From contig JANYJI010000091.1 in NCBI GenBank assembly GCA_025358525.1, forward strand, positions 1-32,005: DNA of 32,005 bases, written 5' to 3'. The notes beneath the pieces were generated by a model. That model had not been told where the DNA came from. It did no database searches and saw nothing but the letters and a program-made list of their open reading frames with translations. This stretch comes from Chloroflexota bacterium (GTDB lineage Bacteria > Chloroflexota > Limnocylindria > Limnocylindrales > CSP1-4). Of the stretch, positions 7,038-17,851 are shown one piece after another; within the stretch, counting starts at the first letter, position 1, and the number at the start of each line of letters is the position of its first letter. The position numbers and the translations under genes are program-made.

Positions 7038-9626
7038 GTGTCTCAGATATTCGAGACGCAATTTGCAGGTCGCACCCTAACCATCGAGACCGGCAAGATT
7101 GCTCTACTCGCGGGCGGCGCCGTGACGGTCCGCTTCGGCGACACCATGCTCCTCGGAACGGCCAACCGGTCGGATCCGCGGCCTGGCCTTGATTTCTTCC
7201 CGCTCACGGTCGAGTTCGAAGAGCGGATGTACGCCGCCGGCAAGATCCCGGGCGGCTTCATCAAGCGCGAGTCGCGCCCGTCCGAGCAGGCCATCCTGGC
7301 TTGCCGACTGACAGACCGCCCGATCCGGCCGCTTTTCCCCGAGGGCTATAAGGACGACATCCAGATCGTGATCACGGTCCTGTCAACGGACCAGGAGAAC
7401 CAAACGGATGTCCTCGGCACCTTCGCGGCCTCTTGCGCCCTAACGATTAGCCCGATCCCGTTTCTCGGTCCCATCGGCGCCGTGCGCATTGGCCGTATCG
7501 ACGGCGAGTTTGTGATCAACCCCACCGTCAGCGACCTTGAGCGCTCCGACATCGACTTGATCGTCTCGGGCACGCGCGACGCGATCATGATGGTCGAGGC
7601 CGGCGCCTCGATCGTTCCCGAAGACGTTATGGCCGACGCCATCCTCTTCGGCCATCGCGCCCTTCAGCCGCTCATCGATATCCAGGATGAGATGCGCGCC
7701 GCCGCTGGCAAGCCCAAGTCGGTCGGCTATCGCGAACCCGGCACCGGCTCCATTCTTGAGTTCGTCAAGAAGGTCAGCCAGCGAGGCTACGAGCTAGTAG
7801 TTGTCGATACGGAGACAACCGGCCGAGACGCCAAGGTTGCCGACCTGATCGAGATCGGCGCCGTCCGCGTTCGCGACGGCCAGATCGTCGATCGGTTCTC
7901 GACGTTCGTGAACCCCGGCCGCGAGATCTTCGGCGCCCAGATGCACGGCATCACCGATGCTGACGTCGCCGGCGCACCGGTTGCCAAGGAAGCCGCCCAG
8001 AAGCTGCTGGCCTTCGTCGCCGGCGCTCCGATCGTTGGCCATAACGTGGGCTTCGATATTGGCTTCCTCGACCAGGCCCTGGGCGAGAGTGGCAAGTTCA
8101 TCGAAGGCGGCTACTTCGACACGCTCGTGATTGCTCGTGAGGCCTACCCGGACCTCGAGTCGTACAAGCTGGGCGATGTCGCCCGCTTCTTCGGCATCAC
8201 CGTCGAGACCGTTCACCGCGGCCTTGCCGATGCCGAGACGACCGCTGCCATCGTTGCCAAGTACGCGAGTGATCTCCCGAACCGCATCGAGAATCTGCAG
8301 GAAGCGATCTCAATCTCGATCCGCGCCAACCGACAGGAAGGCGAGGATCCGACCGGTCTGCTTGAAGCCGCCCGCCGCCAGGGTCGCGTCAGCAAGGGCC
8401 TCTTCCAGCTCGTCCAGAAGAAGACCACCCGCAAGGTCGTGCTGGACGAGGGCATCCGCATGGACGGCCGTGGAGTGGACGAGATCCGCCCCATCTCCGT
8501 GGAAGTCGGCGTTCTGCCGCGCGCCCACGGCTCAGGCCTGTTCACCCGCGGCCAGACACAGGCCCTCACGGTGGCCACCCTTGGCCCCAACTCGGATGTC
8601 CAGCGGATCGACACGATCAGCCCTGAGACCGAGAAGCGTTACCTCCATCACTACAACATGCCCCCGTACAGCACGGGCGAGAACAAGCCGATGCGCGGCC
8701 CCGGCCGGCGCGAGATCGGCCATGGCCACCTCGCCGAGCGAGCCCTCCTGCCGGTCCTGCCGTCTGAGGATGAGTTTCCGTACGTAATACGCCTCGTGAG
8801 CGAGTGCGTCACGTCCAACGGCTCGACATCGATGGCTTCGACCTGCGGTTCCAGCCTTGCCCTCATGGACGCCGGCGTGCCGATCAAGGCAGCCGTCGCT
8901 GGCGCCGCGATGGGCCTGATCAGCGAGCCGGACGGCCGCTTCGTGGTCCTGACCGACATCCTCGGTAAGGAAGACGCCTTTGGCGATATGGACTTCAAGG
9001 TGACTGGTACCCGCGAGGGCGTCACGGCACTGCAGATGGACATCAAAGTCAAGGGCATTAGCGAGGCGATCATTCGCCAGGGTCTGGAGAAGGCCCACAC
9101 TGCTCGGATGACGATCCTCGACAAGATGGATGCCGTCATGCCCACGAGCCGCACTGAGATGAGCAGCTTCGCGCCGCGCATCATCACCATCAAGATCAAC
9201 CCCGAAAAGATCCGCGACATCATCGGCAAGGGCGGCTCCGTGATCCGCAAGATCCAGGAGGAGACCGGCACCGAGATCAGCGTCGAGGACGACGGCACGG
9301 TTCAGATTGCCGCAGTGTCGGGCGATAGCTCGCGCAAGGCGGTCCAGTGGATCGAGTCGATCACTCGCGAGGTCGAGGTCGGCGGGCTCTACCTGGGCAA
9401 GGTGACCCGGATCATGGGCTTCGGCTGCTTCGTCGAGATCCTGCCCGGCAAGGAAGGCCTGATTCGCATCGGCGAGCTGGCCGATTATCACGTGCCGGCC
9501 GTTGAGGATGTTGTCTCGGTGGGTGACGAGGTCATGGTTGTGGTGGTCGAGATCGACCGCCAGGGCCGGATCAACCTCTCGCGCAAGGCCGCTATGCAGC
9601 GCCATCTGGCCCGCACCGATTCCTAG
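7038..9626 (+). CDS. pnp: Polynucleotide phosphorylase with an inserted DEDDh exonuclease domain
   Basis: PNPase degrades RNA from the 3' end by phosphorolysis as a ring-shaped trimer. The 862-residue protein has RNase PH domain 1 (about 10-215), a second RNase PH domain (about 465-700; FTRGQTQAL, GPGRREIGHGHLAERAL, and the metal-site aspartates D646 and D652 in KEDAFGDMDFK), a KH domain (about 712-760, IIGKGGSVI) and an S1 domain (about 782-850). Between the RNase PH domains, where the family has only a small helical linker, a DnaQ-like domain is inserted at about 250-410, with DTETTG, HNVGFD and HRGLAD motifs. Homologues are usually about 700-750 residues, so the excess matches this insertion. 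GTG start, preceded by AGGAGGA. Downstream of rpsO and closed by an intrinsic terminator. The frame is continuous, which argues against a misassembly. Confidence 0.97.
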   Translation: MSQIFETQFAGRTLTIETGKIALLAGGAVTVRFGDTMLLGTANRSDPRPGLDFFPLTVEFEERMYAAGKIPGGFIKRESRPSEQAILACRLTDRPIRPLFPEGYKDDIQIVITVLSTDQENQTDVLGTFAASCALTISPIPFLGPIGAVRIGRIDGEFVINPTVSDLERSDIDLIVSGTRDAIMMVEAGASIVPEDVMADAILFGHRALQPLIDIQDEMRAAAGKPKSVGYREPGTGSILEFVKKVSQRGYELVVVDTETTGRDAKVADLIEIGAVRVRDGQIVDRFSTFVNPGREIFGAQMHGITDADVAGAPVAKEAAQKLLAFVAGAPIVGHNVGFDIGFLDQALGESGKFIEGGYFDTLVIAREAYPDLESYKLGDVARFFGITVETVHRGLADAETTAAIVAKYASDLPNRIENLQEAISISIRANRQEGEDPTGLLEAARRQGRVSKGLFQLVQKKTTRKVVLDEGIRMDGRGVDEIRPISVEVGVLPRAHGSGLFTRGQTQALTVATLGPNSDVQRIDTISPETEKRYLHHYNMPPYSTGENKPMRGPGRREIGHGHLAERALLPVLPSEDEFPYVIRLVSECVTSNGSTSMASTCGSSLALMDAGVPIKAAVAGAAMGLISEPDGRFVVLTDILGKEDAFGDMDFKVTGTREGVTALQMDIKVKGISEAIIRQGLEKAHTARMTILDKMDAVMPTSRTEMSSFAPRIITIKINPEKIRDIIGKGGSVIRKIQEETGTEISVEDDGTVQIAAVSGDSSRKAVQWIESITREVEVGGLYLGKVTRIMGFGCFVEILPGKEGLIRIGELADYHVPAVEDVVSVGDEVMVVVVEIDRQGRINLSRKAAMQRHLARTDS
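7785..8267 (+). other. DnaQ-like DEDDh 3'-5' exonuclease domain inside PNPase
   Basis: This segment (residues about 250-410 of the pnp product) contains all three motifs of the RNase T/DnaQ superfamily: ExoI VVVDTETTG (D257, E259), ExoII GHNVGFDIGFLD (D340) and ExoIII HRGLADAETT (H393, D398). The spacer sequence (IEIGAVRVRDGQIVDRFSTF, MHGITDADVAGAP, YKLGDVARFFGI) matches the PolC/DnaQ-type proofreading branch more than oligoribonuclease. The five catalytic positions are intact, so an active two-metal hydrolytic nuclease is expected. Flanking residues 215-250 and 411-465 look like the split PNPase helical linker. Confidence 0.93.
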
Positions 9627-9637
9627 CTCCGCTATAG

Positions 9638-9679
9638 ACGAGGGCCGGCCGGTCATACGGTCGGCCCTCGTTTCTTTTC
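9638..9679 (+). terminator. Rho-independent terminator after pnp
   Basis: A 14-bp stem (9638-9651 with 9658-9671, ACGAGGGCCGGCCG against CGGTCGGCCCTCGT, one G-U pair) with a 6-nt loop is followed by TTTCTTTTC. It starts 12 nt after the pnp stop codon and separates the rpsO-pnp operon from the asd gene cluster. Confidence 0.92.
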
Positions 9680-9775
9680 GGCGAGGCGTTGGCCGCGTAT
9701 GAATGCATTTTCAGCGCATAACTATCCGCCGCGGGACATTGCTATGCACCCGATCGGGGGCAGACCGCGACCCGC

Positions 9776-9784
9776 TGGTATAAT
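9776..9784 (+). promoter_or_regulatory. Extended -10 promoter of the asd gene cluster
   Basis: TGGTATAAT fits the extended -10 consensus TGnTATAAT. The hexamer ends 6 nt before a TTG at 9791 that is in frame with asd. It probably drives the long downstream run of genes. Confidence 0.6.
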
Positions 9785-9823
9785 CGGGTCTTGCGCAGCA
9801 ACGGAACCAGCCAGAGTGGAGCC

Positions 9824-10912
9824 ATGTCCCCAGAACTCCGTCCGCTGACCGTGGCCATCGTCGGCGCCACCGGCGTCGTCGGTCGCACGATGATCCAGGT
9901 GCTTTCCGAACGGCGCTACCCGGTCGGCGAGCTTCGACTGCTGGCGTCTGGTAGATCGGCCGGCTCGACCGTCAGCGCGGACGGTCGGACCCTCCCAGTG
10001 GAGGAGGCGACGCCGGAGGCCTTTGACGGCGTCGACATCGCCCTCTTCTCGGCCGGGAACGACGTTTCGCGCCAGCTGGCTCCCGAGGCCGCTGCCCGCG
10101 GCGCAACGGTGATCGACAACTCGAACGCCTGGCGCATGGAAGCGGCCGTGCCACTCATCGTCAGCCAGGTGAACCCCGAGGATGGGGAGTGGCATGAGGG
10201 CATCATCGCCAACCCCAACTGTTCCACCATGCAGCTTCTGCCGCTCCTGAAGGCGATCCGCGATGCTGCTGGGATCGAACGCGTCATCGTCGACACGTAT
10301 CAGTCAGTCTCGGGCACGGGCGCCGAGGCACTGGCCGAACTGGAGAAGCAGATCCGAGCTCATGTGGCCGGCGAGGTGAAGGTGGCGAGCGTCTACCCGC
10401 ATCCCATTGCCTTCAACGCCTTGCCTGAGATCGACGCCTTCCTAGATAACGGCTATACCCGCGAGGAGTGGAAAGTCGTCACCGAAAGCCGCAAGATCTT
10501 GCACCTGCCGGAGCTGCGGGTCTCGTGCACAGCCGTCCGTGTGCCGGTCTTCGTCGGCCACTCCGAGGCGGTCCATGTCGAGACGACAAGGTCGTTCGGC
10601 CCCAAGGAGGCTCGCAAGGCTTTCGCTGAGGTCCCCGGCGTCATCGTCCAGGACGATCCAGCGGCTCATCTCTATCCCCTGGCGACCGAAGCCGCAGGCA
10701 AGGATGAGATCTTCGTGGGGCGAATCCGAAAGGACCCATCCATAGAGCACGGTCTGGCCTTCTGGGTCGTCAGCGACAACCTGCGCAAGGGCGCAGCGAC
10801 CAACGCCGTCGAGATCGCCGAGATGCTCGTCGAGCGCGGCTGGGTCAAGGCCCGGTCGCGCCGCGCGTCGGCGCCCCACGACGTGGCGACTGGAGTCGAG
10901 GCGGTATTGTGA
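9824..10912 (+). CDS. asd: Aspartate-semialdehyde dehydrogenase
   Basis: This enzyme reduces aspartyl phosphate to aspartate semialdehyde with NADPH, the branch point to lysine, diaminopimelate, methionine and threonine. The nucleotide-binding loop VAIVGATGVVGR lies at the N-terminus, the catalytic cysteine is C133 in ANPNCSTMQLLP, and YQSVSGTGAEALAELEKQ and the VSCTAVRVPVFVGHSEAV segment are family signatures. I chose the ATG at 9824 (362 residues) because the homologous core begins a few residues later. The ORF track starts at TTG 9791, 6 nt after the -10 box, which would be a leaderless start adding 11 residues; this remains open. The stop overlaps the glycosylase start by 4 nt (GTGA). Confidence 0.95.
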   Translation: MSPELRPLTVAIVGATGVVGRTMIQVLSERRYPVGELRLLASGRSAGSTVSADGRTLPVEEATPEAFDGVDIALFSAGNDVSRQLAPEAAARGATVIDNSNAWRMEAAVPLIVSQVNPEDGEWHEGIIANPNCSTMQLLPLLKAIRDAAGIERVIVDTYQSVSGTGAEALAELEKQIRAHVAGEVKVASVYPHPIAFNALPEIDAFLDNGYTREEWKVVTESRKILHLPELRVSCTAVRVPVFVGHSEAVHVETTRSFGPKEARKAFAEVPGVIVQDDPAAHLYPLATEAAGKDEIFVGRIRKDPSIEHGLAFWVVSDNLRKGAATNAVEIAEMLVERGWVKARSRRASAPHDVATGVEAVL

Positions 10913-11757
10913 CCCAGGCCGAGCGCCAGGCGGTGCTCGACGCCATCGGGGTGGAGGTGGCGGCATGCATTCGCTGCCGGCTGCATGAGACGCGAACGAT
11001 GTCCGTGCCAGGGGAAGGCAGCTCGGCCACGGAGGTGATATTCGTGGGCGAGGGCCCCGGCCTAAATGAAGATCGCGTGGGTCGGCCTTTCGTGGGCCAG
11101 GCCGGCGATCTGTTGACCAAGCTCCTCGAATCGATCGAATGGAAGCGCGAGGAAGTCTTCATCACCAACGTGGTCAAGTGCCGGCCACCGGGCAACCGCG
11201 ACCCCGAGCCTGAAGAGATCGTCGCCTGTGCACCCTACCTGACACGCCAGCTGGAGGCGCTCGATCCTGCGCTCGTGGTCACGCTCGGTCGGTTCTCCAT
11301 GGCGAGGTTCAATCCAGGTGCCAGGATCGGGCAGGTCCACGGCACGTTTCAGCCGGCGGATCCCGCCTCAGGAGCACCGGATGCGCTGGCGTTTGCCATG
11401 TACCACCCGGCTGCTGCTCTCCACCAGGGCTCGCTGAAGGCCACGCTCTTCCGCGACATGGAGGGCGTGCCGGCGGCGCTGCTTCAGGCCAGGGAGCGGC
11501 GCGTGGCGGAATCGGTGTCTCCGGTCGTGGACGTTGTCCAGGCCGAGGTTGCGCCCGTAAAGCTAGTCCCGGCCGAATCGACTGCCACGCTCGAGATCGA
11601 CGCGCCGGTAGAGGCCAATTCATCTCGGTCACTTGGAGCCGCACCAACCCGGTCGGGCGAAGCCGAGGCCGCGGTTGTCGGCGAATCGGCGGTCGCCGCC
11701 CAATCCATCGAGCTGACGTCCCAATCCGACCCGACGGACCAGCTCACCCTCTTCTAG
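10909..11757 (+). CDS. Type-4 uracil-DNA glycosylase with a disordered C-terminal tail
   Basis: Family 4 glycosylases remove uracil from DNA and carry a 4Fe-4S cluster. The sequence has CIRCRLHETR (two likely cluster cysteines), the uracil-binding motif GEGPGLNEDRVGRPFVGQAG (near residues 46-65), NVVKCRPPGNRDP (third cysteine), a further cysteine in EEIVACAPYL, and the catalytic-site MYHPAAALHQ. The enzymatic core ends near residue 195. The remaining 85 or so residues are Ala/Glu/Ser-rich, look disordered and are not typical of the family. The GTG start overlaps the asd stop; RNase J follows after 38 nt. No iron-sulfur assembly genes other than the upstream cysteine desulfurase are in view. 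Confidence 0.93.
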   Translation: MTQAERQAVLDAIGVEVAACIRCRLHETRTMSVPGEGSSATEVIFVGEGPGLNEDRVGRPFVGQAGDLLTKLLESIEWKREEVFITNVVKCRPPGNRDPEPEEIVACAPYLTRQLEALDPALVVTLGRFSMARFNPGARIGQVHGTFQPADPASGAPDALAFAMYHPAAALHQGSLKATLFRDMEGVPAALLQARERRVAESVSPVVDVVQAEVAPVKLVPAESTATLEIDAPVEANSSRSLGAAPTRSGEAEAAVVGESAVAAQSIELTSQSDPTDQLTLF

Positions 11758-11795
11758 GATGAACACCACTATGCAATCAAGTAACGCGAGCATCA

Positions 11796-13457
11796 ATGCC
11801 TGACAACCAGACCCCGCTCCGCATCATCCCCCTCGGAGGCGTTGGGGAGATCGGCAAGAACATGTACGTCTTCGAGTACGGCGACGACATCGTCATTGTC
11901 GACTGCGGCCTCATGTTTCCGGACGAGGAGATGTTCGGCATCGACCTCGTCATCCCCGATGTCACCTACCTCCGTGAGAATCGGGAAAAGGTTCGAGCCT
12001 TTCTCATAACCCACGCCCATGAGGACCATGTCGGCGGCCTGCCGTACGTGTTGCCCTACTTCCCGGGTGTGCCGGTCTACGCGTCCACGCTGGCCCGTGG
12101 CCTGTTGGGAATCAAGATCAAGGAGCACAAGCTCCACAACAACCCGCTCCTGCCTCTCGATCCGGGCGACAACCTGGAGATCGGGCCGTTCAGGGTGGAG
12201 CCGTTCCGGATCAGCCATTCGATTCCGGATGCGATGGGAATGGCCATCCACACGCCGGTAGGTACGGTCGTCACCACCGGCGACTTCAAGTTCGATCACA
12301 CGCCCGTTGATGGCCGCCGGTCCGACTTCGCGGTACTCTCCCGACTGGGCAAAGAGGGCGTCATCTGTCTGCTCTCGGACTCGACCCGAGCCGAGAACCC
12401 CGGCTATACGCCTTCGGAGCGGACCGTTGGAGAGACCTTCCGCGAGATCATGGAGCCTCTCGACGGCCGGGTCATCGTCGCCACCTTCGCCAGCAACATA
12501 GCCCGCATCCAGCAGGTTATCGATGCCGCGGCTACCTTCGATCGCCAGGTTGCGGTCGTCGGACGATCGATGGAGCAGAACTTCCGGGTCGCCACGGACC
12601 TGGGTTACTTGACCTATGCACCAGGTCAAATCGTGGCCAAGGACCAGATCGGGTCGGTCGCCCGCATCGTTATTGCCACGACTGGTTCCCAGGGTGAGCC
12701 CATGGCGGGCCTGGCCCGAATGGCCAACCGCGACCACCGCTTCGTCGAGATCCAGCCCGGCGACACCGTCATCGTCAGCGCCAGTCCAATCCCCGGCAAC
12801 GAGGAGTACGTGGCCCGCACGATCGACAATCTCTTCAAGGCCGGGGCCAACGTTTACTACCACACGGTCAAACACGCGCACGTCTCGGGCCATGCCAGCC
12901 AGGAAGAGCTGAAGTTGATGCTCGGCCTGACCCGGCCCAAATACTTTATCCCGATTCACGGCGAGTTCAGGATGTTGGTGCAGCATGGGCGCCTGGCCGT
13001 GGAGACGGGCGTGGAGCCCGAATACGTTTTCATCATCGAGAATGGCCAGCCAATCGAGTTCTTTGCCGACGGCAGCGCCCGACGCGCGGCGCCCGTCACT
13101 GCGGGATACGTCCTGGTGGACGGCCTTTCGGTCGGCGACGTGGGTGAGGTCGTGTTGCGCGATCGCCGCGCCCTGGCGAGCGACGGCATGTTTATCGTGG
13201 TCGTGACCGTGGACAAGCAGAACGGCCGCGTCGTGGCCAAGCCGGAGATCGTGACCCGTGGCTTCGTCCACGGTAATGAGCGCGATCCACTGATGAAGGG
13301 CGCCGTGGAGCGGATGATGGCCGCCATCGAAGGCAAGGGCGATCGCACCAGCGAAGTGGGCCTCCTCAAGAGTCAAATCAAAGACGAGATCTCGCGCTAC
13401 CTCTACGAGCAGACGCGACGCCGGCCGCTGGTGTTCCCGGTCGTGGTGGAGGTGTAG
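11796..13457 (+). CDS. rnj: Ribonuclease J
   Basis: A beta-CASP metallo-beta-lactamase ribonuclease with 5'-3' exonuclease and endonuclease activity, acting in mRNA decay and rRNA maturation. The 553-residue length is typical. The opening IIPLGGVGEIGKNMYVFEYG is characteristic, the zinc-binding motif HAHEDHVGG is at 73-81, the following metal-site residues lie in RISHSIPDAMG and TTGDFKFDHTP, and the beta-CASP region contains STRAENPGYTPSE and HAHVSGHASQEELK, then PIHGEFRML. The C-terminal domain follows. The start is the ATG at 11796, with only a weak Shine-Dalgarno. The gene ends immediately before the ATG of ftsK. Confidence 0.95.
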   Translation: MPDNQTPLRIIPLGGVGEIGKNMYVFEYGDDIVIVDCGLMFPDEEMFGIDLVIPDVTYLRENREKVRAFLITHAHEDHVGGLPYVLPYFPGVPVYASTLARGLLGIKIKEHKLHNNPLLPLDPGDNLEIGPFRVEPFRISHSIPDAMGMAIHTPVGTVVTTGDFKFDHTPVDGRRSDFAVLSRLGKEGVICLLSDSTRAENPGYTPSERTVGETFREIMEPLDGRVIVATFASNIARIQQVIDAAATFDRQVAVVGRSMEQNFRVATDLGYLTYAPGQIVAKDQIGSVARIVIATTGSQGEPMAGLARMANRDHRFVEIQPGDTVIVSASPIPGNEEYVARTIDNLFKAGANVYYHTVKHAHVSGHASQEELKLMLGLTRPKYFIPIHGEFRMLVQHGRLAVETGVEPEYVFIIENGQPIEFFADGSARRAAPVTAGYVLVDGLSVGDVGEVVLRDRRALASDGMFIVVVTVDKQNGRVVAKPEIVTRGFVHGNERDPLMKGAVERMMAAIEGKGDRTSEVGLLKSQIKDEISRYLYEQTRRRPLVFPVVVEV

Positions 13458-15868
<2,411 letters not shown>

Positions 15869-15872
<4 letters not shown>

Positions 15873-17296
15873 CGGGCAGTTTCCCCACGCGACGACCGCG
15901 CCGCACAATTGGCCACAGGGGCGTGGCTGGATCCGAGCGGGGCGGCCACTCTGCAGTGGGGGAACAGCTGCGCGACGCGCGTGCCAGCAAGGGACTTGAC
16001 CTGTTCCGCGTCGAACGCGATACGAAGATCCGGGCGAAGTACCTGGCTGCGCTCGAGGACGGGGAATTCGCCGATCTGCCTGGTGACGTCTACACCCGAG
16101 GCTTTATACGCAATTACGCCACATATCTGGGGCTCGATGCCGACGAGGTAGAGGAGGACTGGCGGCGAGAGGTCGGCAGGACGGAGCCAGTTCGGGAGAC
16201 GGCGTTCGTTGGTCCGCGGCCGCTGACCATTCGCCGCGGGATGGTCTTCCAACGCAGCCACCTGGCAATCGTCGGAGTAGTCGCCATCGTGGCCCTGGTT
16301 GGAATCTATTTCGGATACCAGGTCACGCGCTTCCTGTCGTACCCGACACTGGGCGTCAGCTCGCCGAATGCAGCCTCGATCACCGTCCCGATTGGGACAA
16401 CTGCCTGGAAGCTGACTGGGGCGGCCACGCCGGGCGCCACGATATCGATCGTGTGGGACACCCAGGAGCCCACGACCACGATCGCCGACGAATCCGGCCA
16501 CTGGTCTTATGCAGCGGCTGTTCATCCTGGCAAGAACCAATTCGACATCGTGGCGAAAAATCTGGACACGAACCACGCCAGCAAGACGCAGACGATCATG
16601 ATTCTGGTCCCGATCGTCACCCCGGCTCCGCCATCGCCCGTGGTGGCATTTTCCTCGCCTGAGGATGGCGCCTTGGTCAAGGACGGCAATCTGACCGTGG
16701 CCGGGACAAGCACCTTGATAACCACTGTCATTCTTACGCCTGTGTACCTGGGCCCGCCGCCGGCTGCTGGTGCGACCAGTCCGCCGCCGAGTTCCTCGCC
16801 GCTCCAGACGCCGATCCTGCCCGCCTCGAGTGCGTCACCGGGGCTCTCTGTCGGACCCACCGTTGCGCCCGGGCCAGGCCCGTCCAGTACTAATACAAAC
16901 GCCGACGGCACCTTCAGTTTCGCTTTGGGCCTGACGGCTGGAAGGTGGCAGCTGACCATCGCCGGGTCCAATCCGAGCGGCAGCCTGGCTCCGCCCGTGA
17001 CGCGCACGATCGTGGTCCCGTACAAGGGCATCAACGTCGTCATCCAGATCAAGGGCGGCACGTCGTCGATGGCCTATTTCCACGACGGGGTGACTGATGA
17101 CGACTCCGGCAGTGTGCAAACGGACGGCTGGACACGGACGATCGTCGCCACCCGGAACGTCTGCATTAACGTCAATACGCCGAGCCATGTGTATTTGATC
17201 GTAAACGGGATCTCATATGGGCCGGTTAGCACGTTCGGTGGCCGCCATGCGTACGTGGACACATCCGGGGTGCCGAAGAACGTCGAGAAGTGCTGA
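15869..17296 (+). CDS. RodZ-like HTH membrane protein with extracytoplasmic domains
   Basis: A 475-residue protein with a Cro-type helix-turn-helix domain at about 29-95 (VGEQLRDARASKGLDLFRVERDT, VYTRGFIRNYATYLGL), a basic segment, one membrane helix at about 132-150 (LAIVGVVAIVALVGIYFGY), then outside the cell a beta-rich Ig-like region, a second similar module (FSSPEDGALVKDGNLTVAGTS), a Pro/Ser linker and a C-terminal domain like the RodZ extracytoplasmic domain (TSSMAYFHDGVTDDDSG, PSHVYLIVNG). RodZ links MreB filaments to the wall synthesis machinery; no mreB is in view. The two Ig-like modules make it larger than typical RodZ (about 300-340). It overlaps ftsK by 4 nt. Function in cell shape or division is inferred from domains and neighbours. 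Confidence 0.85.
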
Positions 17297-17302
17297 CCCA
17301 CC

Positions 17303-17851
17303 ATGGATAGCGAGCCGCTGTCTGACCTGGCTGAGCGTCTGCAGGCCCTCTGCCTGGAACGCGGCCTGTCCGTCGCCACGGCCGAGTCGTGCACCGGCGG
17401 TCTGATCGCTAAGCTGATAACGGACGTGCCTGGGGCGAGCGCGTTCTTCCGCGGCGGGATCGTCTCGTACTCGAACTCGGCCAAGGTCCGGCTCCTGGGC
17501 GTTCGTGAAGAGGAACTGGCCGCCCACGGTGCAGTCAGCGCCCAGGTGGCGCGGTCCATGGCTATCGGCGCGCGGGCCCGGGTGGGCGTGGACCTGGCCG
17601 TCTCCGTAACCGGGGTCTCCGGTCCTGACGGCGGCAGCTCCGCCAAGCCTGTGGGGCTGACCTATGTGGCAGTTGCGGACGCCGGAGGCGCCGACGTCCG
17701 GCGGTTCGTCTGGAGCGGCGATAGGGGCGCCAATCGCGAGGCCAGCGCCCGTGCCGCCCTGGAGCTTCTGATCGACCGAGTCACCGCCAAGGGCGCCAAT
17801 CCCGCCAATCCCGCCAATCCCGCCGATGCCGCTGTAGCTGGCGAGGGGTGA
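17303..17851 (+). CDS. pncC: Nicotinamide-nucleotide amidase (PncC, CinA C-terminal domain)
   Basis: A standalone CinA C-terminal domain that deamidates nicotinamide mononucleotide to nicotinate mononucleotide, recycling pyridine nucleotides. Conserved motifs are ATAESCTGGLIAKLITDVPGAS, FFRGGIVSYSNSAKVRLLGV, AAHGAVSAQVARSMA and SVTGVSGPDGGSSAKPVGL. The length, 182 residues, is slightly above usual because of a low-complexity tail produced by a 9-bp repeat (NPANPANPADA). There is no N-terminal molybdopterin-binding domain. It starts 6 nt after the RodZ-like gene; its stop overlaps murC (GTGA). With the NAPRT gene downstream, the window holds two separate NAD-salvage steps. Confidence 0.93.
   Translation: MDSEPLSDLAERLQALCLERGLSVATAESCTGGLIAKLITDVPGASAFFRGGIVSYSNSAKVRLLGVREEELAAHGAVSAQVARSMAIGARARVGVDLAVSVTGVSGPDGGSSAKPVGLTYVAVADAGGADVRRFVWSGDRGANREASARAALELLIDRVTAKGANPANPANPADAAVAGEG
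17795..17821. repeat. Tandem 9-bp repeat in the pncC tail
   Basis: Three exact copies of GCCAATCCC, encoding repeated Ala-Asn-Pro, followed by a degenerate fourth copy (GCCGATGCC). It lies at the 3' end of pncC in coding sequence and is a likely slippage site. No evidence for function. Confidence 0.85.

Noticed and set aside
7785-8267. The exonuclease segment as a chimeric assembly join
   Set aside because: The frame is uninterrupted across both junctions, base composition matches its flanks, all catalytic residues are present, and the PNPase linker continues on both sides.
8532-9656. A 374-residue antisense frame opposite pnp
   Set aside because: It mirrors the codon structure of pnp, has no Shine-Dalgarno or domain signature, and overlaps the pnp terminator.
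11793-13376. A 527-residue open frame antisense to RNase J
   Set aside because: High-GC genes commonly give long antisense frames; the plus strand carries a full RNase J with catalytic motifs, and the antisense translation is His/Asp/Val-rich without any recognisable domain.
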